A stretch of 64,000 nucleotides of DNA from Kordiimonas sp. (GTDB lineage: Bacteria > Pseudomonadota > Alphaproteobacteria > Sphingomonadales > Emcibacteraceae). Below, in pieces: positions 7,393-16,414 of the stretch (position 1 is the first letter of the stretch; every line of letters begins with the position of its first letter). Location of the stretch: contig PADB01000012.1 of NCBI GenBank assembly GCA_002700365.1, positions 62,001 through 126,000 on the forward strand. The letters run 5' to 3'. A program made the translations under genes and the position numbers. The notes beneath the pieces were generated by a model. It did not search any database. It was not told the origin of the DNA and saw only the letters and a list, made by a program, of their open reading frames with translations.

Positions 7393-10089
7393 TTATGCCC
7401 TCTCGTTCGCGGCAGGGGCGAATTTCTCCACAATATTACGGATTTCAGAACGACAGGAACCGCAATTTGTACCTGCCTTTAATATTTCGCCAATACCGTC
7501 CAGTTCGATGTGGGGATTGTCCTGACAGACGGTCTTGATCTGGTTGGCGCCTACGCCAAAACAGGAGCATATCAAGGGGCCGACATCCTCCTGGGGTTGG
7601 GCACTTTTCCCGGCAAGCAGGCTGCGGCGGTCTTCAGTGGAAATCTGTTCTTTTGCAAACAGTTTTTCCAGCCATGCGGATTGATATTGTACCGTGCCGC
7701 TATGGGTGAAGAAAAGGCGTTCCAGTCGATTTTGATGAAAGGCGGCAATGGCCGCTGTAGACTTTTTGCGGTCCTGAACGCTTTGAATGTTTTGTGCAGG
7801 GAAGTCGTCAAAAACGTGATCAATAAATTGTTGCGGGGTGATTTCCACATTCTTTGCGGCAATTTGATACACAAAGCAATCGGTGCTGAGGCGTTTTGTC
7901 CAATAAGACAAATTAGGCAGGGTGAGCGCGGTGCGGGTTATGAGGAGGCCGGACCAGTCGGGTTTCCATAACGCCATATTGATCGGGGTATATTTCATTT
8001 CCGGTTGGCCGGATAGCGGGTCGGTATTATTCTGGGCTAATTGAGCCACGCACGCCTGCGCTGCATATTGATTGTTCCAGTGCATGGGCATGAAAGCTTC
8101 GCCGCGGCGTTGGTTGTCAGAAATATCGCATCGGAGAATGGCGTCGCCCTGACGGCTTTTGACCTTAATGAAGCTGCCGCTGACAAGATTGTGTTTTTTG
8201 GCGTCTTCAGGATGGAGCGTCAACAGCGGTTCTTTGATATGGTCATTCAGGCGCGCGGATTTTCCGGTACGCGTCATGGTGTGCCATTGATCGCGCAGAC
8301 GGCCGCTGTTGAGGACGATGGGGAATGTGGGGGATGTTTCCTGCTGCGGGGGGATGTAACGCACGGGGACAAAGCGGGCGCGGCCATCGGGCGTGAAATA
8401 GCCGCCTTGGGCAAAAAAGCGTTGGTCATTAGCGTGTGTGGCTGGCGCGGTGGCAGGATTATTCGCCGCCGCTGGAACAGGCCATTGTATTGGGGAGAGA
8501 TGATTGTATTCATCCGCCGCCAGATCCGCCAGTCCCGATAGATTAAGGCCACGGTGGTTGTCGTTTTTATAGGCTGTCAGTGCGCTGTATTCACGAAAAA
8601 CATCCGCGGGGCTTTCATAGTCAAAGGCGTCCTGCCACCCCATGCGTTTTGCCACCTCTGCCAAAATCCAGAAATCGGCCTTGGCCTGACCGGCGGGGGC
8701 GAGGAATCGGCGTTGGCGGCTGATCCGTCTTTCGGAATTTGTAACGGTTCCGTCTTTTTCGCCCCACCCCTGGGCAGGAAGAGCAATATGGGCATGTTGC
8801 AGGGTATCTGTATTATCAATACAGTCAGAGACAATAACGAGCGGGCATTTTTGCAGGGCATCATGTACCAGGTTCGCATTGGGGACGCTCGCGGCCGGGT
8901 TGGTCCCCATGACCCATAAGGCTTTTATTTTTCCTTCAGCCATATGATTAAAAAGGTCAATGGCTTTGAGCCCAGGCTGCGTTGCAACCGTCTCTGTTTG
9001 CCAGAACTCTTTGACAATCTGGATACTGTCATCGTCAAAATCCATATGGGCGGCCAGCGTGTTAGCCAGCCCACCAACTTCGCGGCCGCCCATGGCATTA
9101 GGTTGTCCGGTGACGGAAAAGGGACCTTGACCCGGACGACCAATGCGACCCGTAAACAGGTGACAATTAATAATGGCATTGACTTTGTCAGTGCCTTGAC
9201 TGGATTGATTGACGCCTTGTGAGTAGATTGTCAGGCTGTTTTCTGTCTGGGAAAACAGTTGATAGAATGCTTCAAGACGGTCTGGTGAAATATCACAGCG
9301 TTGGGCGACAGTGAGAAGGTCCGGGGCATCTTCGCGTGCAGCCTGTAACGCGTCGGGGTGGCCCCGTGTGTATTCCCGGCAATAGTGGGAATCTTCAAAA
9401 CCGTTATCCGCCAGATAAACCAACAAGCCATTGAATAAGCTGACGTCTGTGCCGGGGCGGATGGGGAGGTGCAAATCGGCACTATCGCAGCTGGGAGTGC
9501 GGCGCGGATCTATGATGACCATCTTCATGCCGCGTTCATTTTGATTGCGGATCAGACGTTGAAACAGGATGGGATGACACCATGCGGCGTTAGAGCCGAC
9601 AAGAACCGCAAGGTCGGTTTTGTCCCAATCGTCATAATGACCAGGAACGATATCTTCGCCAAAGGCGCGTTTGTGCCCGGCCACACTCGAAGACATGCAT
9701 AGCCGGGAATTAGTATCGATGTTTGCCGAGCCGATAAAGCCTTTCATAAGCTTATTGGCGACATAATAATCTTCGGTCAAAAGCTGCCCCGACACATAAA
9801 AGGCAACGGAATCGGGGCCATATTCGCGTATGGTTGCGGTAAGCTGTGCCGCGACATGGTCCAGGGCCTGAGCCCAGCTGACATCCTGTCCATATAGGCG
9901 GGGGGTTAGCAGGCGGTCTTTTGTGCCAAGCGTGTCACCAAGGGCGGAACCCTTGGAACACAGTTTGCCATAGTTTGCAGGGTGATCCGGGTCACCGGCA
10001 ACATGCGTTTTGCCGTCGGCGTCCGTTGTGGTGATTACACCGCACCCGACCCCGCAATAGGGACATGTGGTTTTGACAGGGCTGGTCAT
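7393..10089 (-). CDS. nasA: Assimilatory nitrate reductase, catalytic subunit
   Basis: A molybdopterin-guanine-dinucleotide enzyme that reduces nitrate to nitrite in the cytoplasm. Near the N-terminus the 4Fe-4S motif CPYCGVGCGV is completed by KLCSKGSALG. The long middle region is the bis-MGD fold (GTDVSLFNGLL; NCHLFTGRIGRPGQGPFS). The molybdopterin dinucleotide-binding domain contains NSGRLRDQWHTMTRTGKS. The C-terminal 60 residues form a BFD-type 2Fe-2S domain (CSCFGVG ... CGSC), typical of NasA/NarB forms fed by a separate electron donor. I start at ATG 10089, 10 bases after the nirD stop; a longer TTG-started reading would overlap nirD. Last core gene of the operon. Confidence 0.95.
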   Translation of the reverse strand: MTSPVKTTCPYCGVGCGVITTTDADGKTHVAGDPDHPANYGKLCSKGSALGDTLGTKDRLLTPRLYGQDVSWAQALDHVAAQLTATIREYGPDSVAFYVSGQLLTEDYYVANKLMKGFIGSANIDTNSRLCMSSSVAGHKRAFGEDIVPGHYDDWDKTDLAVLVGSNAAWCHPILFQRLIRNQNERGMKMVIIDPRRTPSCDSADLHLPIRPGTDVSLFNGLLVYLADNGFEDSHYCREYTRGHPDALQAAREDAPDLLTVAQRCDISPDRLEAFYQLFSQTENSLTIYSQGVNQSSQGTDKVNAIINCHLFTGRIGRPGQGPFSVTGQPNAMGGREVGGLANTLAAHMDFDDDSIQIVKEFWQTETVATQPGLKAIDLFNHMAEGKIKALWVMGTNPAASVPNANLVHDALQKCPLVIVSDCIDNTDTLQHAHIALPAQGWGEKDGTVTNSERRISRQRRFLAPAGQAKADFWILAEVAKRMGWQDAFDYESPADVFREYSALTAYKNDNHRGLNLSGLADLAADEYNHLSPIQWPVPAAANNPATAPATHANDQRFFAQGGYFTPDGRARFVPVRYIPPQQETSPTFPIVLNSGRLRDQWHTMTRTGKSARLNDHIKEPLLTLHPEDAKKHNLVSGSFIKVKSRQGDAILRCDISDNQRRGEAFMPMHWNNQYAAQACVAQLAQNNTDPLSGQPEMKYTPINMALWKPDWSGLLITRTALTLPNLSYWTKRLSTDCFVYQIAAKNVEITPQQFIDHVFDDFPAQNIQSVQDRKKSTAAIAAFHQNRLERLFFTHSGTVQYQSAWLEKLFAKEQISTEDRRSLLAGKSAQPQEDVGPLICSCFGVGANQIKTVCQDNPHIELDGIGEILKAGTNCGSCRSEIRNIVEKFAPAANERA

Positions 10090-10099
10090 GGCTATGGGC

Positions 10100-10438
10100 T
10101 TAATCGTTTGTTCCTGTTGCTTCTGCTGTGATGGCAATCTGAATTTTACCGTCTGTAATCTTTACGGGAATGGTGGGAACAGTTCCTTGATCCGGCCCGC
10201 GGGCTTCACCGCTTTGCAGGTCGATGACCCAGTTATGCAAAGGACAGGTGACGGCGCAGTCATGGACAATCCCCTGAGAGAGGGGGCCGTTTTTATGGGG
10301 GCAGCGGTCTTCGAGCGCATAAATTTTATCACCTTCTGCCCGAAAAAGGGCAATGCGGCCGGTTTTGGTGTTTATGGTGCGGGCTCCCAATGGGGGGATA
10401 TCATTTATCTGTCCTACTTCGATCCAATATGTGGTCAT
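10100..10438 (-). CDS. nirD: Nitrite reductase (NADH) small subunit, Rieske type
   Basis: A 112-residue Rieske-fold protein, partner of NirB in the cytoplasmic siroheme nitrite reductase that converts nitrite to ammonium. It retains a complete 2Fe-2S signature: RCPHKNGPLS (Cys-x-His) and TCPLHNW (Cys-x2-His). Many NirD proteins have lost these ligands, so this one may really carry a cluster. It lies between nirB and nasA with short spacing, consistent with one transcript. Confidence 0.95.
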   Translation of the reverse strand: MTTYWIEVGQINDIPPLGARTINTKTGRIALFRAEGDKIYALEDRCPHKNGPLSQGIVHDCAVTCPLHNWVIDLQSGEARGPDQGTVPTIPVKITDGKIQIAITAEATGTND

Positions 10439-10510
10439 GTTTCTTCCTTAAAGCTCTGTGTGATATTCTCTGCATTTAATCGGGTAGTCGGGGGATGATG
10501 CGGTGGAGGC

Positions 10511-12958
10511 CTACCCGACCTGAGCTAATGGCGAGAATTCATGCGCATGTACCTTGTCACGGGCGCGTTCGGCCCATGGGTCAATTTGTGCATAACGTTG
10601 GGAAATGAGGAATCGTTGATAGAGCTGCTTTCGGCTTTCCTCGTTCTCAACAACATGGGCTTTGATATGATCTAACCCGACCCTTTCGACATAGGGGGCG
10701 GTGCGTTCCAGATAGTGTCCTTCTTCGCGGTAGAGCTGCATAAAGGCGCCGCAGTATTCTTTAACGTCTTCTTCTGTTTCGACTTTGCATAGGAGATCTG
10801 TGGCGCGAACGACCATACCGCCATTCCCGCCGACATGTAGCTCCCATCCAGAGTCAACCGCCACGACGCCAAAGTCTTTAATGGTGGCTTCGGCACAATT
10901 GCGCGGACAGCCAGAGACAGCCATTTTAAATTTATGGGGTGTCCAGCTGGCCCAGCTTAATTTCTCAAGCTCGATACCCATGGTCATAGCGGCCTGGGTG
11001 CCAAAGCGACACCATTCCGATCCCACGCATGTCTTGACCGTCCGCAGAGACTTCCCATAAGCATGTCCAGAGACCATGCCGGCGGCATTCAAATCGGCCC
11101 AGACATCTGTGAGGTCTTCTTTTTTTACGCCCAACAGGTCAATGCGTTGTCCCCCCGTAACTTTAACTGTGGGAATATCAAATTTATCAACAACATCGGC
11201 AATGGCGCGAAGTTCATTCGCATTTGTCAGGCCGCCCCATATCCGTGGAACGACAGAATAGGTGCCATCTTTTTGAATATTGGCGTGGGCGCGTTCGTTA
11301 ATGAAGCGGGATTGATAATCGTCATTGTATTCCCCCGGCCACTGACAAAGCAGATAATAATTCAAGGCCGGCCGGCATTTGCCACAGCCGTTTGGCGTGG
11401 ACCAGCGTAATGCCTGCAGGACTTCGGGTATGGATTTCAGGCCTTGTTCGCGTATCTGCTGGCGTACATAGTCATGGCCATGTGTTGTACAGCCGCAGAC
11501 AGGTTCGATTGCATGGGCAACAGCGGCATCTCCGGCTGTGGCCTGTAAGATCATTTCAACCTGAGGCGTACAGCTTCCGCATGAGGCGGATGCCTTTGTA
11601 TGCGAACGCACCTCTGCCAGTGTTGTCAGCCCTTTGTCCTGGATCGCAGTGACAATATCGCCTTTGCAAATTCCGTTACAGCCGCAAACCTCCGCCTCAT
11701 CCGGTAAGGCGGAGATGAGTGCAAAAGGGTCGGCGTCTTGTCCGCCTCCTGTCGCATAGGCCTGTCCAAAGATCAGCATGTCGCGCATATCGCTGATATT
11801 TTTTTGTTCGCGGATCATTTGGAAATACCATGGACCATCCGCTGTATCACCGTACAATACGACACCGATGAGAATATCATCTTTTATGACAAGGCGTTTG
11901 TAGACATTCAGCCCCGGGTCACGGTAGACGATGTCTTCACTATCTTCAGTTGCGAGGAACTCTCCACAGGAAAAGACATTAACGCCGGAGACTTTGAGCT
12001 TTGTGCTGGTAATGGAGCCTTCATAGTTTTCAAGGCTGTCAGTACAAAGATTATTAGCGAGGACCCGGCCCATTTCATAAAGTGGTGCAACCAGACCATA
12101 ACATTGCCCGCGATGCTGAACACATTCACCTACGGCATAGACATCTGGCGCACTGGTTTGCATGTGGTCATCTACAACGATGCCGCGTTCCACATCAAGC
12201 TGTGCGGCCTGGCCTAATTCCGTATTCGGACGAATACCAACAGCCATGACAACCAAATCAGCCGGTATTTCTTCGCCCGATTTGAGGCGGACGGCTTCGA
12301 CCCGGTCCGTTCCGATGATTTCCTGTGTATCAGCACCGGTTATCACGTTTATTCCGCGACTTTCCAGTTCTTTTTGCAGCAAGTGCCCTGCGGCCTCATC
12401 AAGCTGACGTTCCATGAGAGTAGGCATTAAGTGCAGAACAGTTACATTCATGCCATTTAGCTGAAGGCCATGTGCTGCTTCCAGCCCCAGCAGTCCGCCG
12501 CCGATGACAACCGCGTTTTTGTAGGACTTCGCTGCATCACGCATCATATTGACGTCATTAATGTCACGGAAACTAATAACACCTGGCAGGTCTTTACCCG
12601 GTACGGGGATAATAAAAGGAGATGAGCCTGTCGCGATAATCAGTTTGTCATATTCAAAGTTATTGTCTTTTTCAGTGGTTAGTGTTTTTGCGGTGCTATC
12701 AAGGGCTGTTACTTTTTCCCCGCAATGTAATGTAATGTTATTTTCCGCATACCATTCCTTTGAATGGATCACGATATCGTCTAATTCCTGTTCTCCCGCC
12801 AAAACAGGGGAGAGCATGATGCGATTGTAATTTCCATGCGGTTCGGCCCCGAAAACAGTAATGTCGTATTTGGCTGAATCTTTTTTCAGGATGTCTTCTA
12901 CTGCCTGCATACCGGCCATGCCATTGCCGATAAGAACGAGTTTTTGTTTCTGTGTCAT
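10511..12958 (-). CDS. nirB: Nitrite reductase (NADH) large subunit
   Basis: An 815-residue multidomain siroheme enzyme. The N-terminal FAD/NAD(P) pyridine nucleotide-disulfide oxidoreductase part starts KLVLIGNGMAG and includes VVIGGGLLGLEAAHGL. Two BFD-like 2Fe-2S segments follow (CGCNGICKGD ... ASCGSC; VCGCTTHG ... GCGKC). The nitrite/sulfite reductase half carries the 4Fe-4S-siroheme cysteines in TCVGSEWCRFG and SGCPRNCAEA. Length and order are standard for NirB. GGGAAATAAC precedes the ATG. It forms an operon with nrtABD upstream and nirD-nasA downstream. Confidence 0.97.
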   Translation of the reverse strand: MTQKQKLVLIGNGMAGMQAVEDILKKDSAKYDITVFGAEPHGNYNRIMLSPVLAGEQELDDIVIHSKEWYAENNITLHCGEKVTALDSTAKTLTTEKDNNFEYDKLIIATGSSPFIIPVPGKDLPGVISFRDINDVNMMRDAAKSYKNAVVIGGGLLGLEAAHGLQLNGMNVTVLHLMPTLMERQLDEAAGHLLQKELESRGINVITGADTQEIIGTDRVEAVRLKSGEEIPADLVVMAVGIRPNTELGQAAQLDVERGIVVDDHMQTSAPDVYAVGECVQHRGQCYGLVAPLYEMGRVLANNLCTDSLENYEGSITSTKLKVSGVNVFSCGEFLATEDSEDIVYRDPGLNVYKRLVIKDDILIGVVLYGDTADGPWYFQMIREQKNISDMRDMLIFGQAYATGGGQDADPFALISALPDEAEVCGCNGICKGDIVTAIQDKGLTTLAEVRSHTKASASCGSCTPQVEMILQATAGDAAVAHAIEPVCGCTTHGHDYVRQQIREQGLKSIPEVLQALRWSTPNGCGKCRPALNYYLLCQWPGEYNDDYQSRFINERAHANIQKDGTYSVVPRIWGGLTNANELRAIADVVDKFDIPTVKVTGGQRIDLLGVKKEDLTDVWADLNAAGMVSGHAYGKSLRTVKTCVGSEWCRFGTQAAMTMGIELEKLSWASWTPHKFKMAVSGCPRNCAEATIKDFGVVAVDSGWELHVGGNGGMVVRATDLLCKVETEEDVKEYCGAFMQLYREEGHYLERTAPYVERVGLDHIKAHVVENEESRKQLYQRFLISQRYAQIDPWAERARDKVHAHEFSPLAQVG

Positions 12959-12996
12959 GTTATTTCCCTTTCCGTCTATAGTCTTGGTGTGGCGGT

Positions 12997-13800
12997 TCAG
13001 GCCGCAGACGGTAGCGCGTGGCGATCATGAAGGAACTTCAGTACTTCGGCGCGGTAATGGTTGTATTGTGGGTCATCAGCAAGCTCCAGTCGCAGGCGTG
13101 GACGTTCCAGATCGATTTTCAGAACTTCACCAATGGTGGCTGCAGGCCCGTTTGTCATCATGACGATACGGTCTGAAAGCAGTACGGCTTCGTCCACATC
13201 ATGCGTAATCATGATGATGGTATTCCCCAGATCTTTTTGTATTTCCATCAGGCTGTCTTGCAGGTGGGCACGTGTTAAGGCGTCCAAAGCGCCAAAGGGC
13301 TCATCCATCAGCAAAACTTTGGGTTCCATGGCCAAGGCCCGGGCAATACCCACACGTTGCTTCATGCCCCCGGAAATCTCATTGGGGTATTTGTCTGCCG
13401 CATGGTCCATACGTACCAGATTCAGATTATGTCTGATCCATTGGTCACGTTCCGCTTTGCTTTTGCTTTTTCTAAAGACCTTGTTGACGGCCAGCGCAAT
13501 ATTTTCATAGACCGTAAGCCAGGGGAGTAAGCTGTGGTTTTGGAAGACAATAGCCCGATCAGGACCGGGTGTGTTGACCTCTTTTCCTTCTAAAATTACG
13601 CCGCCTTTTGTGGCTTGAAGAAGACCGCCGACAATATTCATTACGGTGGATTTGCCACATCCTGAATGACCAATAATTGAGATGACTTCGCCCTTGTCGA
13701 TGCTGAGATTGACATCTTTGAGAGCAACAAAAGGTTCGCTGCCACCAGTTTCAAAAGCCATATCAACGGCGGAAATAAGAAGATAATCGTTTTTCATCAT
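12997..13800 (-). CDS. nrtD: Nitrate ABC transporter, ATP-binding protein
   Basis: A 267-residue ABC ATPase of the NrtD/SsuB/TauB family that powers nitrate import. Visible motifs: Walker A GHSGCGKST, Q-loop VFQNHSLLPW, signature ISGGMKQRVG, Walker B VLLMDEP, and the switch His in ITHDVDEA. Only one ATPase gene is present; there is no NrtC-type fusion with a substrate-binding domain, so it probably acts as a homodimer. It is encoded 22 bases after the permease gene. Two ATGs in a row make the start uncertain by one codon. Confidence 0.92.
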   Translation of the reverse strand: MMKNDYLLISAVDMAFETGGSEPFVALKDVNLSIDKGEVISIIGHSGCGKSTVMNIVGGLLQATKGGVILEGKEVNTPGPDRAIVFQNHSLLPWLTVYENIALAVNKVFRKSKSKAERDQWIRHNLNLVRMDHAADKYPNEISGGMKQRVGIARALAMEPKVLLMDEPFGALDALTRAHLQDSLMEIQKDLGNTIIMITHDVDEAVLLSDRIVMMTNGPAATIGEVLKIDLERPRLRLELADDPQYNHYRAEVLKFLHDRHALPSAA

Positions 13801-13822
13801 TTTTTCCCTTTTTACGAGTGAC

Positions 13823-14785
13823 TTATGACTGATAGCTAAGACGTTTTTGCAATAAGTTCATCCCTGCTTCGAGGGCGATGCCCACCAAGCCGATGACAAC
13901 GATGGCCACAATAATGCTGGTGACGCTGAGGTTGTTCCATTCGTCCCAGATATAAAAACCAATGCCAATACCGCCAGTCAGCATTTCAGCAGCGACAATC
14001 ACCATCCAGGCGGTGGAAAGTGATAACTGCATCCCTGTGAGGATGTGCGGCAATGTCGCGGGCAACAGAATTTTGCGGGCGATTTCAAGTTGGCTTAATT
14101 TTAATACCTGCGCGACGTTCATATAATCTGAGGGAATATTCCGCACACCGGCAGCGGTGTTTATGATGACGGGCCAGATGCTTGTGATGAAAATCACGAA
14201 AATTGCAGAAGGATCAACGGCTTTAAAGATCAACAAGCCTATTGGCAGCCAGGCAAGCGGGCTTACGGGCCGTAAAATCTTAATTAATGGGTTCCAGGCG
14301 CGGCTGAAAGTGTCGCTCATACCGATCAGGAAGCCGACCGGGACACCGACCAGTGAGGCAAGCAGGAAGCCTGCAAGAACGCGGCCCACGGAATACATGA
14401 CCTGCCAGCCAATGCCCATGTCATTTGGTCCATATTCATAAAACGGGTCGCCAAAGATTTCCATGGCCTTACCCCATGTTTCTACAGGGGTTGGCAGGTC
14501 AGGCGCGATGGTATGTTGAATGCCGGACCAAATAGCAATAACAAACAGGAATGTAAGCCCGGGTAGAAAGATAACATTTGTTGCTTTGCGGATGAGATCT
14601 TCAAGTGGAGCAAAACGGTCAACTGTTTGGGGCGGTGTTACATCCGTCTTTGCAGATGTGGCGGACGCTGTTGTCGTGTCATTTGCCACGACAACAGTAT
14701 CCTGAACATTAGTGCTTTGCGGAGATGTTTCAGTCTCAGCCCCCGTATCGAGAGAAGAAACTTTATTTGAAGTGGTGATCGTCAT
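13823..14785 (-). CDS. nrtB: Nitrate ABC transporter, permease
   Basis: A 320-residue inner-membrane permease of the NrtB/CmpB type. About 80 N-terminal residues are Ser/Thr/Ala-rich and probably disordered. They are followed by a first membrane helix (VIFLPGLTFLFVIAIWSG) and the BPD transporter core, with the EAA-like loop around LKLSQLEIARKILLPATLPHILTG that docks on the ATPase. The long polar N-terminus is unusual in length but occurs in alphaproteobacterial homologues. An AGGAG site lies upstream of the ATG. It lies between nrtA and nrtD. Confidence 0.93.
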   Translation of the reverse strand: MTITTSNKVSSLDTGAETETSPQSTNVQDTVVVANDTTTASATSAKTDVTPPQTVDRFAPLEDLIRKATNVIFLPGLTFLFVIAIWSGIQHTIAPDLPTPVETWGKAMEIFGDPFYEYGPNDMGIGWQVMYSVGRVLAGFLLASLVGVPVGFLIGMSDTFSRAWNPLIKILRPVSPLAWLPIGLLIFKAVDPSAIFVIFITSIWPVIINTAAGVRNIPSDYMNVAQVLKLSQLEIARKILLPATLPHILTGMQLSLSTAWMVIVAAEMLTGGIGIGFYIWDEWNNLSVTSIIVAIVVIGLVGIALEAGMNLLQKRLSYQS

Positions 14786-14837
14786 GAGTTTTATACTCCT
14801 TTTTCCGATGACGTGGGCTGAGACGTGAAGCGCTCCG

Positions 14838-16265
14838 TTAAGCGTTCATTGCCATTAACTGGTCCATTGGTACCTTCATGTTGTGCACCTTGAAGGACTG
14901 CAAATAAGCAATGAGTTGTGAAGGATCATAAACTTTGCCATCGAAGAATTTATCCGGCCCCATCGGGATCGGACTAGAGGCATCAGTGAGTGTCCATGGT
15001 TCTGCGTGTGTCCCTTCGATTTTATAGTTGGATGTTGGGTAGGGGACACCAACCGCTTTTGCGGCTTCGGCATATAGGTCAGCACGATAGATTTTCTTTG
15101 AAGCCGCAAGAATATCTAACGGTTCAGAAATCTGGCCCCAACGGATCATCTGGCTGATAAACCATGCCGCATGGGATTCCCATGGATAGGTCGCGGCATA
15201 ACGATAGAAGACGTTAAAGTCTGGCAATGGCCGCGGGGCTTCATTTTTCACGTATTTGAAGCTGCCCGTCATAGACATTTTCACAACATCTTCAGGGGCA
15301 TTAACGTAAGAACGCCGTGAGATGATTTTGACGACTTCCATACGGTTCTCAGGCTTGTCTGCCCACCGCCCGGCTTCGATCAGGGCTTTAAGAAGTGCCA
15401 GATGCGTATTCGGGTGTTTTTCTGCCCATTCTTCGTTCACACCAAAAACTTTTTCCGGGTTGTTGTTCCAGATTTCGTAATTGGTAATCAGGGTGCGGCC
15501 AATGCCCAGAACAACAGCACGTTCATTCCATGGCTCACCAACGCAATAGCCCACAATGTTTTTCGCACGCAGGTTGGCGACCATCTGTGGCGGTGGGATC
15601 ACAATCAGGCGTACATCTTTGTCCGGGTCGATGCCCGCGGCGGCCATCCAGTAACGAATTTCATAGTTATGGGTGGAGACAGGAAAAACCTGTGCAAAGG
15701 TCATGGGCGGTTTGCCAGCGGCCTTGTCCATATCAATGACTTTTTTCAGGGCGCGCGCGGACACCGGACTTTCTTTCATAGCTTCCGGGTCTGCTTCCAT
15801 CATGCGGTCATAAAGATCATTGGACACAGTGATGGCATTGCCATTCAGATCCATGCTGAAGCCGGTAATGGTAGGCTTTTTAATGGCCCCCACACCGAGA
15901 CTAGCCGCAATAGGCATACCCGCCAGCATGTGGGCACCATCCAACGCACCGATGGATACCTTGTCGCGGATATTTGCCCAGGACGCTTCTTTTGAAACAT
16001 TTACGTCGAGGCCATATTTTTTGAAGAAACCTTTTTCTTTCGCGATGACGATAGGCGCACAGTCAGTTAGGGGAATAATGCCTAATGACAGTTTGGTTTT
16101 TTCCAGCCCTTCTGAGCCAGCGGCCCATGCAGCGGTCTTCATCATTGGTGAAATGGCAGCAAGGGTTGCCGCTGCACCAGCAGCTTTAGCACTGGAACGT
16201 ATAACCTTTCGACGCCCCATCTCTGTTTGTAGAAAGGTACTCAGTTTATTGCGTTTTTCGGGCAT
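14838..16265 (-). CDS. nrtA: Nitrate ABC transporter, substrate-binding protein (Tat signal)
   Basis: A 475-residue NrtA/CmpA-family periplasmic protein that binds nitrate (and nitrite). I start at ATG 16265, which has AAGGAG 7 bases upstream; the longer frame to 16319 would run into the attenuator stem. The N-terminus holds a twin-arginine motif in MGRRKVIRSSA followed by a hydrophobic stretch ending TAAWA, so export by Tat is likely. The ligand-binding core contains LGIIPLTDCAPIVIAKEKG and GYCVGEPWNERAV. It is the first structural gene after the NasT-responsive leader. The signal argues that this is the transporter subunit and not the cytoplasmic sensor NasS. Confidence 0.93.
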   Translation of the reverse strand: MPEKRNKLSTFLQTEMGRRKVIRSSAKAAGAAATLAAISPMMKTAAWAAGSEGLEKTKLSLGIIPLTDCAPIVIAKEKGFFKKYGLDVNVSKEASWANIRDKVSIGALDGAHMLAGMPIAASLGVGAIKKPTITGFSMDLNGNAITVSNDLYDRMMEADPEAMKESPVSARALKKVIDMDKAAGKPPMTFAQVFPVSTHNYEIRYWMAAAGIDPDKDVRLIVIPPPQMVANLRAKNIVGYCVGEPWNERAVVLGIGRTLITNYEIWNNNPEKVFGVNEEWAEKHPNTHLALLKALIEAGRWADKPENRMEVVKIISRRSYVNAPEDVVKMSMTGSFKYVKNEAPRPLPDFNVFYRYAATYPWESHAAWFISQMIRWGQISEPLDILAASKKIYRADLYAEAAKAVGVPYPTSNYKIEGTHAEPWTLTDASSPIPMGPDKFFDGKVYDPSQLIAYLQSFKVHNMKVPMDQLMAMNA

Positions 16266-16280
16266 ATTTACTCCTTCCCA

Positions 16281-16336
16281 AAATGATAAGGCGCCTGAAC
16301 ATGAATGCTTTTGGGGCATAAATGTTCAGGCGCCTT
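16281..16336 (-). terminator. Attenuator stem-loop in front of nrtA
   Basis: A perfect 15-bp inverted repeat: AAGGCGCCTGAACAT (16288-16302) against its complement at 16322-16336, with a 19-base loop. In the direction of transcription it is followed by ATCATTTT, a short T tract, and ends 12 bases before the nrtA ribosome site. Lying after nasT and before nrtA, it fits the terminator that NasT antitermination would overcome. The weak T tract leaves room for another reading, such as an mRNA-processing stem. Confidence 0.7.
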
Positions 16337-16346
16337 TGCCTTACTG

Positions 16347-16406
16347 AAGAGACGACCGTTGCCTCTCCTATGTTCTATAGTATGTTGCGTAACGCCATTG
16401 CTACGC
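16347..16406 (-). promoter_or_regulatory. ANTAR-type two-hairpin leader (NasT target)
   Basis: Read on the minus strand, hairpin P1 (16406-16387) has stem GCGTAGC/GTTACGC and hexaloop AATGGC. After a 19-base linker, hairpin P2 (16367-16347) has stem GAGAGGC/GTCTCTT and loop AACGGTC. ANTAR proteins recognise paired hairpins whose loops have A at position 1 and G at position 4; both loops fit. P2 has seven loop bases by simple pairing, one more than the norm. The attenuator stem begins 10 bases downstream, the expected order for NasT-controlled antitermination of nrtABD-nirBD-nasA. Confidence 0.75.
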
Positions 16407-16414
16407 TATGACTC

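Noticed and set aside
8041-8541. Long plus-strand frame within nasA
   Set aside because: Antisense shadow of the nitrate reductase gene; no family features.
14838-16265. Calling the NrtA-like gene nasS
   Set aside because: It has a Tat motif and hydrophobic leader and is followed by the permease and ATPase genes, so it fits the transporter subunit.
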